This document shows, piece after piece, positions 41,816 to 50,084 of a stretch of 64,000 nucleotides of DNA. Numbering within the stretch: the stretch's first letter is position 1; every line of letters starts with the position of its first letter. The stretch is taken from the NCBI RefSeq assembly GCF_003008535.1, contig NZ_CP027666.1, forward strand, positions 3,275,501-3,339,500. Direction: 5' to 3'. The stretch is from Ottowia oryzae (lineage in GTDB: Bacteria > Pseudomonadota > Gammaproteobacteria > Burkholderiales > Burkholderiaceae_C). Made by a program: the position numbers and the translations under genes. The notes below the pieces were generated by a model. The model worked only from the letters and a program-made list of their open reading frames with translations, was not told the origin of the DNA and did no database searches.

Positions 41816-43211
41816 CCGCGGTGTCTGCGCCTTGCCGCGCACCCAGCGTGAGCGGCACACGCACCCGGAACATGGTGCCCCGCGCCAGGCGCGAACGAAG
41901 CGTGAGCGGGTAGTCCATCAACTCTGCCAAGCGGCGCACCAACGCCAAACCCAGACCAAAACCGTCGTTGGTGCCGCGCTGAGGCACCTTGTAGAACTCA
42001 TCGAAGATGATGACGTGCTGGTCAGCGGCGATGCCGATGCCCGTGTCCCACACTTCAAACAGCACGTGGTCGCCGCGTTGTCGGGCCGCCAGCAACACCC
42101 CGCCGTTGGAGGTGTAGCGAATCGCGTTGGACACCAGGTTGCCCAGAATGCGGCGCAGGATGATCGGGTCTGACACCAGTTGCGCGTCCACCGTGCGCAG
42201 CCGCAACGTCAGCCCCTTTTGCACGGCCAACGGCCGATATTGCACGTGCAGGTCTTCCAGCAAATGCCTGACCTGCACGGTGCGCAGATCGGGCTGGATG
42301 CGATGCACGTCGAGCTTGGCCAGATCAAACATCGAGTCGAACAAGGTGTTGATGGCCTGGGTGGCCTGCAGGATCTTGGGGGCCAGCTCGTCCACCAGCT
42401 GCGGCTCGCTGCCCAGCCATTCGGCGTAGATGCCCAAGGCGCTGATCGGCTGCTTCAGATCGTGCGCTGCGCCGGCCAGGAAGCTGGTGCGAAACTCAGC
42501 CGCCGCCTTGGCCGCGCGCGTTTGCGCTTGCAGCGACTGGATGAGCAGCTTGTTCTGGTAGAGCACGTCGATGCTCTCGGCGTTGCGGGCATAGTGCACC
42601 CGGATCAGGCGGGCGAAAAGCAACAGGTACAAGACCAGCACCACGGGCATCGCCCAGCGAATCATGCCCAGCGGAACGTACAGCTCGCTCACCAGGCCCA
42701 CGCCCACGCTGAGCGTCAGTGCCCCCGCGATCACCGACAGGTACATCCGTGCGGTGTGCAGGTGCGATGCGAGGTACGACGTGCGCCCCAAGCCGCCCGC
42801 GATCACCGGCAACCAGGCCAGCAAGGCCGTCTCGGTCGGCATGTAGTGAAACAGCATCAGGGGCGTCAGGCCCCAGAACATGGCGTTGAACAGCCAGAGT
42901 GGCCTTTGCGCCCGGGCGAAGCGCAGCTGGCGCGCGGCGTCGCGCTGGCGGCGCCCCAGCTTTTCGTAGTGGCGGCGCACCAGCTTGAGCCACAGCGCCT
43001 CGCACAGCACTGTGATCGTCCACGCGAGCAGCAGCCAGTCGGGCACGTAGCGGTAAGCCAGCGCCACCACAATCGAGGCCAGTGCCAGGCCCGTGAGCTG
43101 CGTGGTGCGCATCCCGCCGTAAAAGGCGTTGTAGGCGGCCGACTCGGCCCAGTCTGCCTTGAGGCGGCGTTCGGTATCGGCAGCGCCAGGCGTAGGCATG
43201 ACGGCATTCAT
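41757..43211 (-). CDS. Membrane-bound hybrid-free sensor histidine kinase
   Basis: 484 aa. The N-terminal part (about 35-205) has about six hydrophobic spans and no large periplasmic domain, so it may sense a membrane-linked or cytoplasmic cue. A short coiled coil leads to the HisKA H-box with H250 (AGAAHDLKQPISAL). The ATPase domain has the N box NLVSNAIRYT, G1 DTGIGI and G2 GFGLGLALVRRL. The C-terminus ends in an Ala/Ser-rich tail that overlaps the convergent response regulator gene. The ATG at 43211 is used; ATG 43199 is an alternative. Confidence 0.9.
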   Translation of the reverse strand: MNAVMPTPGAADTERRLKADWAESAAYNAFYGGMRTTQLTGLALASIVVALAYRYVPDWLLLAWTITVLCEALWLKLVRRHYEKLGRRQRDAARQLRFARAQRPLWLFNAMFWGLTPLMLFHYMPTETALLAWLPVIAGGLGRTSYLASHLHTARMYLSVIAGALTLSVGVGLVSELYVPLGMIRWAMPVVLVLYLLLFARLIRVHYARNAESIDVLYQNKLLIQSLQAQTRAAKAAAEFRTSFLAGAAHDLKQPISALGIYAEWLGSEPQLVDELAPKILQATQAINTLFDSMFDLAKLDVHRIQPDLRTVQVRHLLEDLHVQYRPLAVQKGLTLRLRTVDAQLVSDPIILRRILGNLVSNAIRYTSNGGVLLAARQRGDHVLFEVWDTGIGIAADQHVIIFDEFYKVPQRGTNDGFGLGLALVRRLAELMDYPLTLRSRLARGTMFRVRVPLTLGARQGADTAAIASAGRDGAQSAASASAT

Positions 43212-43225
43212 GGCGCGGCGGACAC

Positions 43226-43278
43226 TATTAAATCAATAGCTGCCAGCGCTTGTGGCACCAGCGCTGCAGGCCATTTTT
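43226..43278 (+). repeat. Dispersed palindromic element, copy 11
   Basis: CTATTAAATCAATAGCTGCCAGCGC type: the left arm is AATAGCTGCCAGCGC and the right arm CCAGCGCTGCAGGCC, followed by ATTTTT. It lies between the aroC stop and the histidine kinase start. Confidence 0.88.
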
Positions 43279-43282
43279 ATGC

Positions 43283-44359
43283 TCAAACCGGGTGCGCCAC
43301 GTCGCCGCACTGCGCGCGATGGCGCAGTGCATGGTCCATCACCACCAGCGCGAGCAGCGCCTCCAGGATCGGCGTGGCGCGAATGCCAACGCACGGGTCG
43401 TGCCGCCCCTTGGTGATCACCTCGACCGGCTCGCCGGCGGTGTTGATGGAAGGCCTGGGCACCAGGATCGAACTGGTCGGCTTGATGGCCACGGCCACCT
43501 CCAGGTCTTGCCCTGAACTGATGCCGCCCAGCACGCCACCGTCGTGGTTGCTGGCGAACTGCCCGCCCGGCAGGATGGCGTCGCCGTGCATGCTGCCCTT
43601 GTGCGCCACGCTGGCAAAGCCGTCGCCGATCTCCACGCCCTTGACGGCGTTCAGCCCCATCATCGCCTTGGCGATGTCGGCGTCCAGCCGGTCGTAGATC
43701 GGCTCGCCCAGCCCGACAGGCACATGCTGGGCCGTGACGCGCAGCCGCGCGCCGCACGAATCGCCCGCCTTGCGCAGCGCGTTCATGTAGTCCTCGATCG
43801 CGCTGACGTCGGCCACCGGGGCAAAAAACGGGTTGTTGGCCACATGCTCCCAGCCATCAAAGCCGATGGCCAGCTCGCCCACCTGCGTCATGCAGCCGCG
43901 AAAGGTAGTGCCGTAGCGCTCCTGGAGCCACTTGCGCGCCACCGCGCCGGCGGCGACGGTGGGCGCGGTCAGGCGCGCGGAAGAGCGTCCGCCGCCGCGC
44001 GGGTCGCGCACGCCGAACTTGCGCCAGTAGGTGTAGTCGGCGTGACCGGGGCGGAAGGTCTGGGTGATGTCGCCATAGTCCTTGCTGCGCTGGTCGGTGT
44101 TGCGAATCAGCAGGCAGATCGGCGTGCCGGTGGTCTGGCCCTGGTAGACGCCAGACAAGATCTCGACCTGGTCCGCCTCGTTGCGCTGGGTGACGAATTT
44201 GCTGGTGCCGGGGCGGCGGCGATCCAGCTCGGGCTGGATGTCCGCCTCAGACAAGGCCATGCCGGGCGGGCAGCCGTCGATCACGCATCCGATCGCAGGC
44301 CCGTGCGATTCGCCAAAATTGGTGACGGCAAACAGGGTGCCGAAGGTATTACCGCTCAT
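43283..44359 (-). CDS. aroC: Chorismate synthase
   Basis: 358 aa. Converts EPSP to chorismate with reduced FMN, the last shikimate step. The three family signatures are visible: GESHGPAIGCVIDGCPPG (17-34), GGGRSSARLTA (about 122-132) and RHDPCVGIRATPILEA near the C-terminus. The start ATG at 44359 gives MSGNTFGTLFAVTNFGESHG. The gene for the CBS protein lies 90 bases away upstream, on the same strand. Confidence 0.96.
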   Translation of the reverse strand: MSGNTFGTLFAVTNFGESHGPAIGCVIDGCPPGMALSEADIQPELDRRRPGTSKFVTQRNEADQVEILSGVYQGQTTGTPICLLIRNTDQRSKDYGDITQTFRPGHADYTYWRKFGVRDPRGGGRSSARLTAPTVAAGAVARKWLQERYGTTFRGCMTQVGELAIGFDGWEHVANNPFFAPVADVSAIEDYMNALRKAGDSCGARLRVTAQHVPVGLGEPIYDRLDADIAKAMMGLNAVKGVEIGDGFASVAHKGSMHGDAILPGGQFASNHDGGVLGGISSGQDLEVAVAIKPTSSILVPRPSINTAGEPVEVITKGRHDPCVGIRATPILEALLALVVMDHALRHRAQCGDVAHPV

Positions 44360-44448
44360 GCCCCGAATTATCGCCGTGGCCGGCGGTGGGCTGGCGCGGC
44401 GTGGGGCTTACCCCGCTTCAGGCGCGAAGCGCCCGCGAGGTCTGCCGC

Positions 44449-44916
44449 TCAGGGCAGATTCGGCTCGGTGTTCTTGCTGTCTTCTTCGGGCCAGTCGCGG
44501 ATGTAGGCCTTCAGCATCTGGTTTTCAAACTTCTGGTTGTCCACCACCGCCTTGGCCACGTCGTAGAAGCTGATGACGCCCTGCAGCTCCTGCCGGTCGA
44601 TGACGGGCAGGTAGCGCGCATGGCGGTCCAGCATCATGCGGCGCACTTCATCCATTTCGGTCTCGAGCGTGCAGATCAGTGGGCCGGCGTCCATCGCGCG
44701 GTAGACCGAAACGCCTTCAAACGTGCCGCCGTTCTTCACGGCCGCCTGGATCACCTCACGAAAAGTGAGGATGCCCACCACGCGCCCGTGCGACATCACC
44801 ACCAGCGAGCCGATGTCGCGCTCGGCCATCACCTGCGCGGCGTCGGCCAGGCTGTCTTCGGGCGTGATCGTGTAGAGCACGTTGCCCTTCAAACGCAAAA
44901 TATCGCTGACTTTCAT
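44449..44916 (-). CDS. CBS-domain pair protein
   Basis: 155 aa. Two tandem CBS domains (about 5-65 and 75-130), a Bateman module that binds adenosine nucleotides or NAD-type ligands, with no fused enzyme. The start ATG at 44916 (MKVSDILRLKG) has CGGAG seven bases upstream; the open frame extends farther without support. The C-terminal tail (QMLKAYIRDWPEED) is helical and charged. Probably a regulatory subunit for an unknown partner. Same strand as aroC. Confidence 0.88.
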   Translation of the reverse strand: MKVSDILRLKGNVLYTITPEDSLADAAQVMAERDIGSLVVMSHGRVVGILTFREVIQAAVKNGGTFEGVSVYRAMDAGPLICTLETEMDEVRRMMLDRHARYLPVIDRQELQGVISFYDVAKAVVDNQKFENQMLKAYIRDWPEEDSKNTEPNLP

Positions 44917-45100
44917 CCATTGACTCCGAGCGCGCGCACCACCGCGCTGCCAATCAAATATAGCCCAGCGCAACGCCGGGTGCGTGTCGCGCGCACGCCA
45001 GGGCGCGTTGCGCGCGGGGCCACCGCGGGTTTGGCCCACAATCGAAGCGATGCGGCCGGCGCCCAAGGCGCCGCCACCCCGACAAGACTGAGGAGACCCT

Positions 45101-46411
45101 ATGCCCGGCTATGCCGACCCTGGCTTTGACACGCTGGCGCTGCACGCAGGCGCCGCGCCCGACCCCAGCACCGGCGCGCGCGCCGTGCCCATCCACCTGT
45201 CCACGTCCTTCGTGTTCGAGTCCAGCGACCACGCCGCGGCGCTGTTCAACCTGGAGCGCTCGGGCCACGTCTACAGCCGCATCAGCAACCCCACCAACGC
45301 GGTGCTGGAGCAGCGCGTGGCAGCGCTAGAGGGCGGCATTGGCGCCATCACCACCGCCAGCGGCCAGGCCGCGCTGCACCTGGCCGTGGCCACGCTGATG
45401 GGCGCGGGCAGCCACATCGTGGCCAGCACGGCGCTTTACGGCGGCAGCCAGAACCTGCTGAACTACACGATGCGGCGCTTCGGCATTGAAACCACGTTTG
45501 TGAAGCCCGGCGATCTGGACGCCTGGCGCGCCGCCATTCGCCCCACCACGCGCCTGCTGTTTGGCGAAACCGTGGGCAACCCGGGGCTGGACGTACTGGA
45601 CATTCCCGCCGTGGCCGACATCGCCCACAGCGCAGGCGTGCCGCTGCTGGTGGATTCCACCTTCACCACGCCGTACCTGCTCAAGCCCTTCGACCACGGC
45701 GCCGACCTGCTGTACCACTCGGCCACCAAGTTCCTGAGCGGCCACGGCACTGTGATCGGTGGCGTGCTGGCCGACGCGGGCAGCTTCGACTGGGATAAAT
45801 CGCGCAAATTCGCCGAACTGACAGCGCCCTACGACGGCTTTCACAACATGGTGTTCAGCGAGGAAAGCACCGTCGGCGCCTTTTTGCTGCGCGCGCGGCG
45901 CGAAGGCTTGCGCGACTTTGGCGCCTGCCTGAGCCCGCACAGCGCCTGGCTGATCCTGCAAGGCATCGAAACCCTGCCGCTGCGCATGGAAAGGCACATC
46001 GACAACACCGAGAAGGTGGTGCGCTTCCTGGCCGAACACCCCTTCGTTTCGCGCGTGGGGCACCCGCTGCTCGAATCGCACCCCAGCCATGCGCTGGCCA
46101 ACCGGTTGCTGAAGCACGGCGCGAAGGGCGCGGGCAGCGTGTTCAGCTTCGACATCAAGGGCTCGCGCGAACAAGGCAAGGCCTTCATCGAAAACCTGAA
46201 GCTGTTCAGCCACCTGGCCAACGTGGGCGACTGCCGCAGCCTGGTGATCCACCCCGCCAGCACCACCCACTTCCGCATGAGCGATGAAGCGCTGGCCGGC
46301 GCCGGCATCGGCCCCGGCACCATCCGCCTGTCGATCGGGCTGGAAGACCCGGCGGACTTGATCGACGACCTGAAGCGCGCCCTGAAAGCCGCCGAAAAAG
46401 CCGCCGCATGA
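45101..46411 (+). CDS. O-acetylhomoserine sulfhydrylase / aminocarboxypropyltransferase
   Basis: 436 aa. Cys/Met-metabolism PLP enzyme that makes homocysteine from an O-acylhomoserine and sulfide. PLP-lysine K210 lies in YHSATKFLSGHG. Other hallmarks are TGARAVPIHLSTSF, YSRISNPTNAVLE and HPASTTHFRM. The length fits the MetY type better than the shorter MetZ. The ATG has AGGAG seven bases upstream. Overlaps the acetyltransferase gene by four bases. Confidence 0.9.
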   Translation: MPGYADPGFDTLALHAGAAPDPSTGARAVPIHLSTSFVFESSDHAAALFNLERSGHVYSRISNPTNAVLEQRVAALEGGIGAITTASGQAALHLAVATLMGAGSHIVASTALYGGSQNLLNYTMRRFGIETTFVKPGDLDAWRAAIRPTTRLLFGETVGNPGLDVLDIPAVADIAHSAGVPLLVDSTFTTPYLLKPFDHGADLLYHSATKFLSGHGTVIGGVLADAGSFDWDKSRKFAELTAPYDGFHNMVFSEESTVGAFLLRARREGLRDFGACLSPHSAWLILQGIETLPLRMERHIDNTEKVVRFLAEHPFVSRVGHPLLESHPSHALANRLLKHGAKGAGSVFSFDIKGSREQGKAFIENLKLFSHLANVGDCRSLVIHPASTTHFRMSDEALAGAGIGPGTIRLSIGLEDPADLIDDLKRALKAAEKAAA

Positions 46412-46827
46412 ACCTGCGCCCGTTTCTGGCCGCAGACCAGCCCCAGGTGATTGCCCTGTGGCACGCCTGCGGCCTGACGCGCCCCTGGAACGACCCGGCC
46501 AAGGACATTGCGCGCAAGCTCACCGTGCAGCCCGAGCTGTTTCTGGTCATAGAAGACGCGGGGCCAATCGTCGCCAGCGCGATGTTCGGCTATGACGGCC
46601 ACCGCGGCTGGGTGAACTACCTGGCCGTGGCGCCCAGCCACCGGGGCCGTGGGCTGGCGCGCCAGTTGATGGCCGAGGGCGAGGCGCGCCTGACGGCGCT
46701 GGGCTGCCCCAAGCTCAGCCTGCAGGTGCGCGCGGGCAACGCGCAGGCCATCGCTTTTTACGAACACCTGGGCTACGCTACCGACGAAGCGGTGTCGCTC
46801 GGCAAACGGCTGATAGCCGATCAGTGA
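46408..46827 (+). CDS. GNAT-family acetyltransferase, YpeA-like
   Basis: 139 aa. GNAT fold with the acetyl-CoA loop HRGRGLARQL (motif A) and a C-terminal NAQAIAFYEHLGY (motif B). The N-terminus MNLRPFLAADQPQVIALWHACGL resembles the YpeA branch. Substrate unknown. The ATG overlaps the stop of the sulfhydrylase gene (ATGA), so translation is coupled, though a functional link is not evident. Followed 12 bases later by a hydrolase gene. Confidence 0.87.
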   Translation: MNLRPFLAADQPQVIALWHACGLTRPWNDPAKDIARKLTVQPELFLVIEDAGPIVASAMFGYDGHRGWVNYLAVAPSHRGRGLARQLMAEGEARLTALGCPKLSLQVRAGNAQAIAFYEHLGYATDEAVSLGKRLIADQ

Positions 46828-46839
46828 AGGAGACCCACC

Positions 46840-47646
46840 ATGCTCATCCCCGTCCAGGGTGCCGATCTTTACGCCTACACCGGTGGCAAGGCTTTTGACG
46901 CGGCCAAGCCCACCGTGGTGTTCATCCACGGCGTGCTGAACGACCACAGCGTCTGGATTCTGCAAAGCCGCTACCTGGCCAACCACGGCTGGAACGTGCT
47001 GGCCATCGACCTGCCCGGCCACGGCAAGAGCGGCGGCAAGCCGCCCGAATCGGTCGAAGAGGCAGCCGATGCGGTGCTGGCGCTGCTGAAAGCCGTGGGG
47101 GTCGACCAGGCGGCGCTGGTGGGGCACAGCTTTGGCTCGCTCATCGCGCTAGAGGCCGCTGCCCGCGCGCCCGCGCAGGTCAGCCATCTGGCGATGGTGG
47201 GCACGGCCTACCCGATGAAGGTGTCGCCCGCGCTGCTGGACAGCGCCGTCAACGCGCCTGAAAAAGCCATTGCGATGGTCAACACCTTTTCGCACAGCAC
47301 GCTGTGCCCGCCGCCGTCGGCGCTGGGGCCGGGCACCTGGCTGTACGGCGGCTCGCGCGCGTTGATGCGCCGCGTGCTGGCCAGCAACCCGCAGGTGAAC
47401 GTGTTCTACACCGGCTTCAAGGCGTGCGACAGCTATGCGGGTGGCGAGCAGGCCATGCCCGCCGTGCACTGCCCCACCCTGTTCCTGATTGGCAAGCACG
47501 ACCAGATGACGCCGCCCAAATCGGCCAAGGCGCTGGCGCAGCATGCGCGCCTGGCCAAGATCGTGGAAGTGAACGCCGGCCATTCGCTGATGACCGAGGC
47601 GCCGGACGAGGTGCTGTTTGCGCTGCGCGACTTCCTGAGCGCCTGA
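46840..47646 (+). CDS. Alpha/beta-fold hydrolase
   Basis: 268 aa. Cytoplasmic serine hydrolase. The oxyanion motif FIHGVLNDHS (28-37), nucleophile S97 (VGHSFGS) and catalytic histidine in NAGHSLM (about 247) are present, with an acidic residue at about D225 (GKHDQM). A lid lies between about 130 and 200. Substrate unknown. AAGGAGA lies upstream of the ATG. Third gene of the run with the sulfhydrylase and the acetyltransferase, which ends in a palindromic element with a T-tract. Confidence 0.86.
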   Translation: MLIPVQGADLYAYTGGKAFDAAKPTVVFIHGVLNDHSVWILQSRYLANHGWNVLAIDLPGHGKSGGKPPESVEEAADAVLALLKAVGVDQAALVGHSFGSLIALEAAARAPAQVSHLAMVGTAYPMKVSPALLDSAVNAPEKAIAMVNTFSHSTLCPPPSALGPGTWLYGGSRALMRRVLASNPQVNVFYTGFKACDSYAGGEQAMPAVHCPTLFLIGKHDQMTPPKSAKALAQHARLAKIVEVNAGHSLMTEAPDEVLFALRDFLSA

Positions 47647-47711
47647 GTGGGTCGACGATGGCGCGGGCGGCACCGGGTGTCGCGATCCGATGCGGCTGTG
47701 CCCTGCCAATA

Positions 47712-47770
47712 CGCTTCTTTTTTTATAGCTGCCTGCGCTGTACAGACCAGCGCTGGCGGGCTTTTTCTTA
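47712..47770 (+). repeat. Dispersed palindromic element, copy 12, terminator-like
   Basis: CTTCTTTTTTTATAGCTGCC...CCAGCGCTGGCGGGCTTTTT. The GCGCTG/CAGCGC stem and trailing TTTTTCTT make it an intrinsic-terminator-like hairpin after the hydrolase gene. Confidence 0.88.
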
Positions 47771-47858
47771 CCCAAATTCTGGCCCCATCGGCCAAATCGC
47801 TGGGCAGATGGCGCGCAAGCTCCTAGACTGTGGCCACAACCCCACCAGGAGACAAGCC

Positions 47859-48194
47859 ATGAACCCCAACACAGCGGCAATCGGCCCAGACCCGCGCGCC
47901 TTCAAGCGCTTTGCGGATTTCTACCCCTTCTACCTGACCGAGCACAGCAACCGCACCTGTCGGCGGCTGCACTTTGTCGGCTCCACGCTGGGGCTGGTGT
48001 GCCTGGCGCTGATGGTGACCACCGGCCAGCCGTGGTATCTGCTGGCGGGCCTGCTGGTCGGCTACGCCTTCGCCTGGGTGGGGCACTTCGGTTTCGAGAA
48101 GAACCGGCCCGCCAGCTTCAAGCGGCCGCTGTACAGCTTCATGGGCGATTGGGTGATGTACAAGGACATCTGGACGGGCAAGATCCGGTTCTGA
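47859..48194 (+). CDS. Mpo1-like DUF962 membrane protein
   Basis: 111 aa. Small inner-membrane protein of the DUF962/Mpo1-like family. It shows FADFYPFYLTEHSNRTCRRLHFVGSTLG (conserved E, H, N and H residues), two membrane spans, and the WVGHFGFEKNRPASFKRPLYS motif. Yeast Mpo1 is an iron-dependent dioxygenase of 2-hydroxy fatty acids and uses the conserved histidines, which are all present. The ATG at 47859 has CCAGGAGA eight bases upstream. Confidence 0.86.
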   Translation: MNPNTAAIGPDPRAFKRFADFYPFYLTEHSNRTCRRLHFVGSTLGLVCLALMVTTGQPWYLLAGLLVGYAFAWVGHFGFEKNRPASFKRPLYSFMGDWVMYKDIWTGKIRF

Positions 48195-48264
48195 GTCGGC
48201 CTACATCCGGCGTCGGTTGCACGCGCAAGGCCTGCGGACCGCTGCTCATCCGACGCTTCAACGC

Positions 48265-48320
48265 TATGCTTTCAAGAGCTGCCAGCGCCCGCTGGCTGTG
48301 CGCTGGCGGCCTTTTTTTCT
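48265..48320 (+). repeat. Dispersed palindromic element, copy 13, terminator-like
   Basis: An 8-bp perfect stem GCCAGCGC/GCGCTGGC, then GGCCTTTTTTTCTT on the + strand, downstream of the DUF962 gene. On the minus strand the same bases encode the C-terminal 16 residues and stop of YihY. Confidence 0.88.
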
Positions 48321-49561
48321 TGTGAATCGGGCGGTGCTGACAGCAGATCCGCCACCGTCACGGCGCCCACGCCCGGCTGGCGCCACCACGCATCCAGCGC
48401 CTGCCCCGGCGCCAGCAGCAAGCGCGCCGCCAGCGGTTGCAGCGGCTCGTTCGCCGGGTCGATCAGCAGCACGTAGCGCGGCTGTTCGTTGTCGCTGCGG
48501 GTGGCCAGCTCGCCCACCCAATTCATGCCTTGCAGCGCCTCCAGCACGGGGCTGAGCTGCAAGCTGTCCACGCGCAGCCCTTCGGCCAGCTGGGGCAAGG
48601 TCAGCCCGCGGCGGGGCGATTGGCCCGCGCGCGCCAGCGCCTGCAGCGCTTCAACGGCCAGCTCGAAATGCCAGCCAGGCCCGTCGCCGCGGCGCGCCAC
48701 GCCGCTGAGCAGGCTGGGCAAGTACGCGGCGATCACGGCGCCCAGCAGCACGATCAGCCAGCACAGGTAAATCCACAGCAGCAGGATGGGCACGGTGGCA
48801 AACGCGCCGTAGATCAGCGAATAAGTGGGCATGCGCGACAAATACCAGCCCAGGATCTGCTTGGCCAGGCCAATGCACAGAGACACGAACACGCCGCCGG
48901 CCAGCGCGTGCTTCCACTTCACGGGCGCGTTGGGCACAAAGCGGTACAGCAGCGTGAGCCCGCCCACCAGCATCGCCGTTTGCAGCGCGTCCAGCGCAAA
49001 GCCCACGCCGCCCGGCAGCATGGGAATCAGCCCGTGCGAATGGCTGATAACGTACGAGGTGATGGCCAGGCTGCCCGCCATCACCAGCGGCCCCAGCGTC
49101 AGCGCGGCCCAGTAGATCAGCAGGCGTTGGCCCAGCGGGCGCGCGGTGCTCACGCGCCAGATGGCGTTCAGCGTGTGATCGATGGTCAGCATGAGCGACA
49201 GCGCAGTAAAAAACAGCACCGCCAGGCCCACGGCGCCCAATTCGCTGGCCTTGGTGGCGAACTGGGTGAGGTAATCCAGCACGTTCTGCGAGATGCTGGC
49301 GGGGATCAGGCTGTCGACCAGCCAGCGCTCCAGCGCGCCCTTGAGCTCGGCAAACAGCGGAAACGCGGTGAAAACCGCCAGCACCACGGCAAAAAATGGC
49401 ACCAGCGCCAGCGTGGTGGTGAAGGTGAGCGAGCTGGCCGTCAGCCCCAGGCGGTCTTGCTGAAAGCGCTGCCACAGGGTGGCGGCCGTGGGCAGCACCG
49501 GAAAGTCGGTGACATCGGTGACAAACGTCTTGAGCCGCTTCTTCAGGCCGTCCAGATTCAT
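48272..49561 (-). CDS. YihY/BrkB family inner-membrane protein
   Basis: 429 aa. UPF0761-type membrane protein with about six spans in residues 30-290, the family core LTASSLTFTTTLALVPFFAV and YRFVPNAPVKWKHALAGG. A cytoplasmic C-terminal domain (about 295-400) looks winged-helix-like (LTLPQLAEGLRVDSLQLSPVLE). Function unknown; once wrongly called RNase BN. The C-terminal 16 residues (QEKKAASAQPAGAGSS) derive from a dispersed palindromic element. The start ATG at 49561 (MNLDGLKKRLKTF) is preferred over one at 49585. Divergent from the DUF2069 gene, with 22 bases between starts. Confidence 0.9.
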   Translation of the reverse strand: MNLDGLKKRLKTFVTDVTDFPVLPTAATLWQRFQQDRLGLTASSLTFTTTLALVPFFAVVLAVFTAFPLFAELKGALERWLVDSLIPASISQNVLDYLTQFATKASELGAVGLAVLFFTALSLMLTIDHTLNAIWRVSTARPLGQRLLIYWAALTLGPLVMAGSLAITSYVISHSHGLIPMLPGGVGFALDALQTAMLVGGLTLLYRFVPNAPVKWKHALAGGVFVSLCIGLAKQILGWYLSRMPTYSLIYGAFATVPILLLWIYLCWLIVLLGAVIAAYLPSLLSGVARRGDGPGWHFELAVEALQALARAGQSPRRGLTLPQLAEGLRVDSLQLSPVLEALQGMNWVGELATRSDNEQPRYVLLIDPANEPLQPLAARLLLAPGQALDAWWRQPGVGAVTVADLLSAPPDSQEKKAASAQPAGAGSS

Positions 49562-49583
49562 GCTGGGTATGATGCCACCGCCC

Positions 49584-50021
49584 ATGTCCAGCCCTGTACC
49601 GCCGCCCTTTGCTCCCGTGGCCAATGCGCCTTCGCCCACCGCACGGCGTACGCGCGCGGTGACGCTGGCGGCGCTGCTGGCGCTGACCGCACTGTGCCTG
49701 GCGTGGGAGCTGTGGCTGGCGCCGCTGCGCCCGGGCGGCTCTTGGCTGGCGTTGAAGGCGCTGCCGCTGCTGCTGGCCGTACCCGGCGTGCTGCGCTACC
49801 GCATGGCGACCTACCGCACGCTGGCGCTGTTCGTCTGGCTGTATTTTGTGGAAGGCGTGGTGCGCGCGACCAGCGACCGAGCGCCGTCGGCCTGGTACGC
49901 GCTGGCTGAGGCGGTGCTGGTCGTCATCGTGTTCGTGGCTTGCACGGCGCACATCCGCCTGCGCCTGCGCGAGGCGCGCCTGCACAGTGCGCAGGCCCAC
50001 GCCGCCACGCCCGTTTCTTAA
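49584..50021 (+). CDS. DUF2069 membrane protein
   Basis: 145 aa. Three or four membrane spans starting at about residue 24, with LCLAWELWLAPLRPGGSWLALKALPLLLAVPG and the YFVEGVVRATSD motif typical of DUF2069. No known function. Start ATG 49584; an in-frame ATG at 49560 or 49572 is possible. Its pairing with yihY in divergent orientation is common in this order. A dispersed element follows the stop. Confidence 0.86.
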   Translation: MSSPVPPPFAPVANAPSPTARRTRAVTLAALLALTALCLAWELWLAPLRPGGSWLALKALPLLLAVPGVLRYRMATYRTLALFVWLYFVEGVVRATSDRAPSAWYALAEAVLVVIVFVACTAHIRLRLREARLHSAQAHAATPVS

Positions 50022-50026
50022 TCTTT

Positions 50027-50072
50027 TAGCGCGCCAGCGCAGGTGCACACTGCGCTGGCAGCTATACAAACC
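50027..50072 (-). repeat. Dispersed palindromic element, copy 14
   Basis: On the minus strand: TTGTATAGCTGCCAGCGCAG...CCTGCGCTGGCGCGCTAAAA. It lies between the DUF2069 stop and the FAD oxidase start, ending 12 bases before the ATG. Confidence 0.88.
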
Positions 50073-50084
50073 ATAGCGATCACC

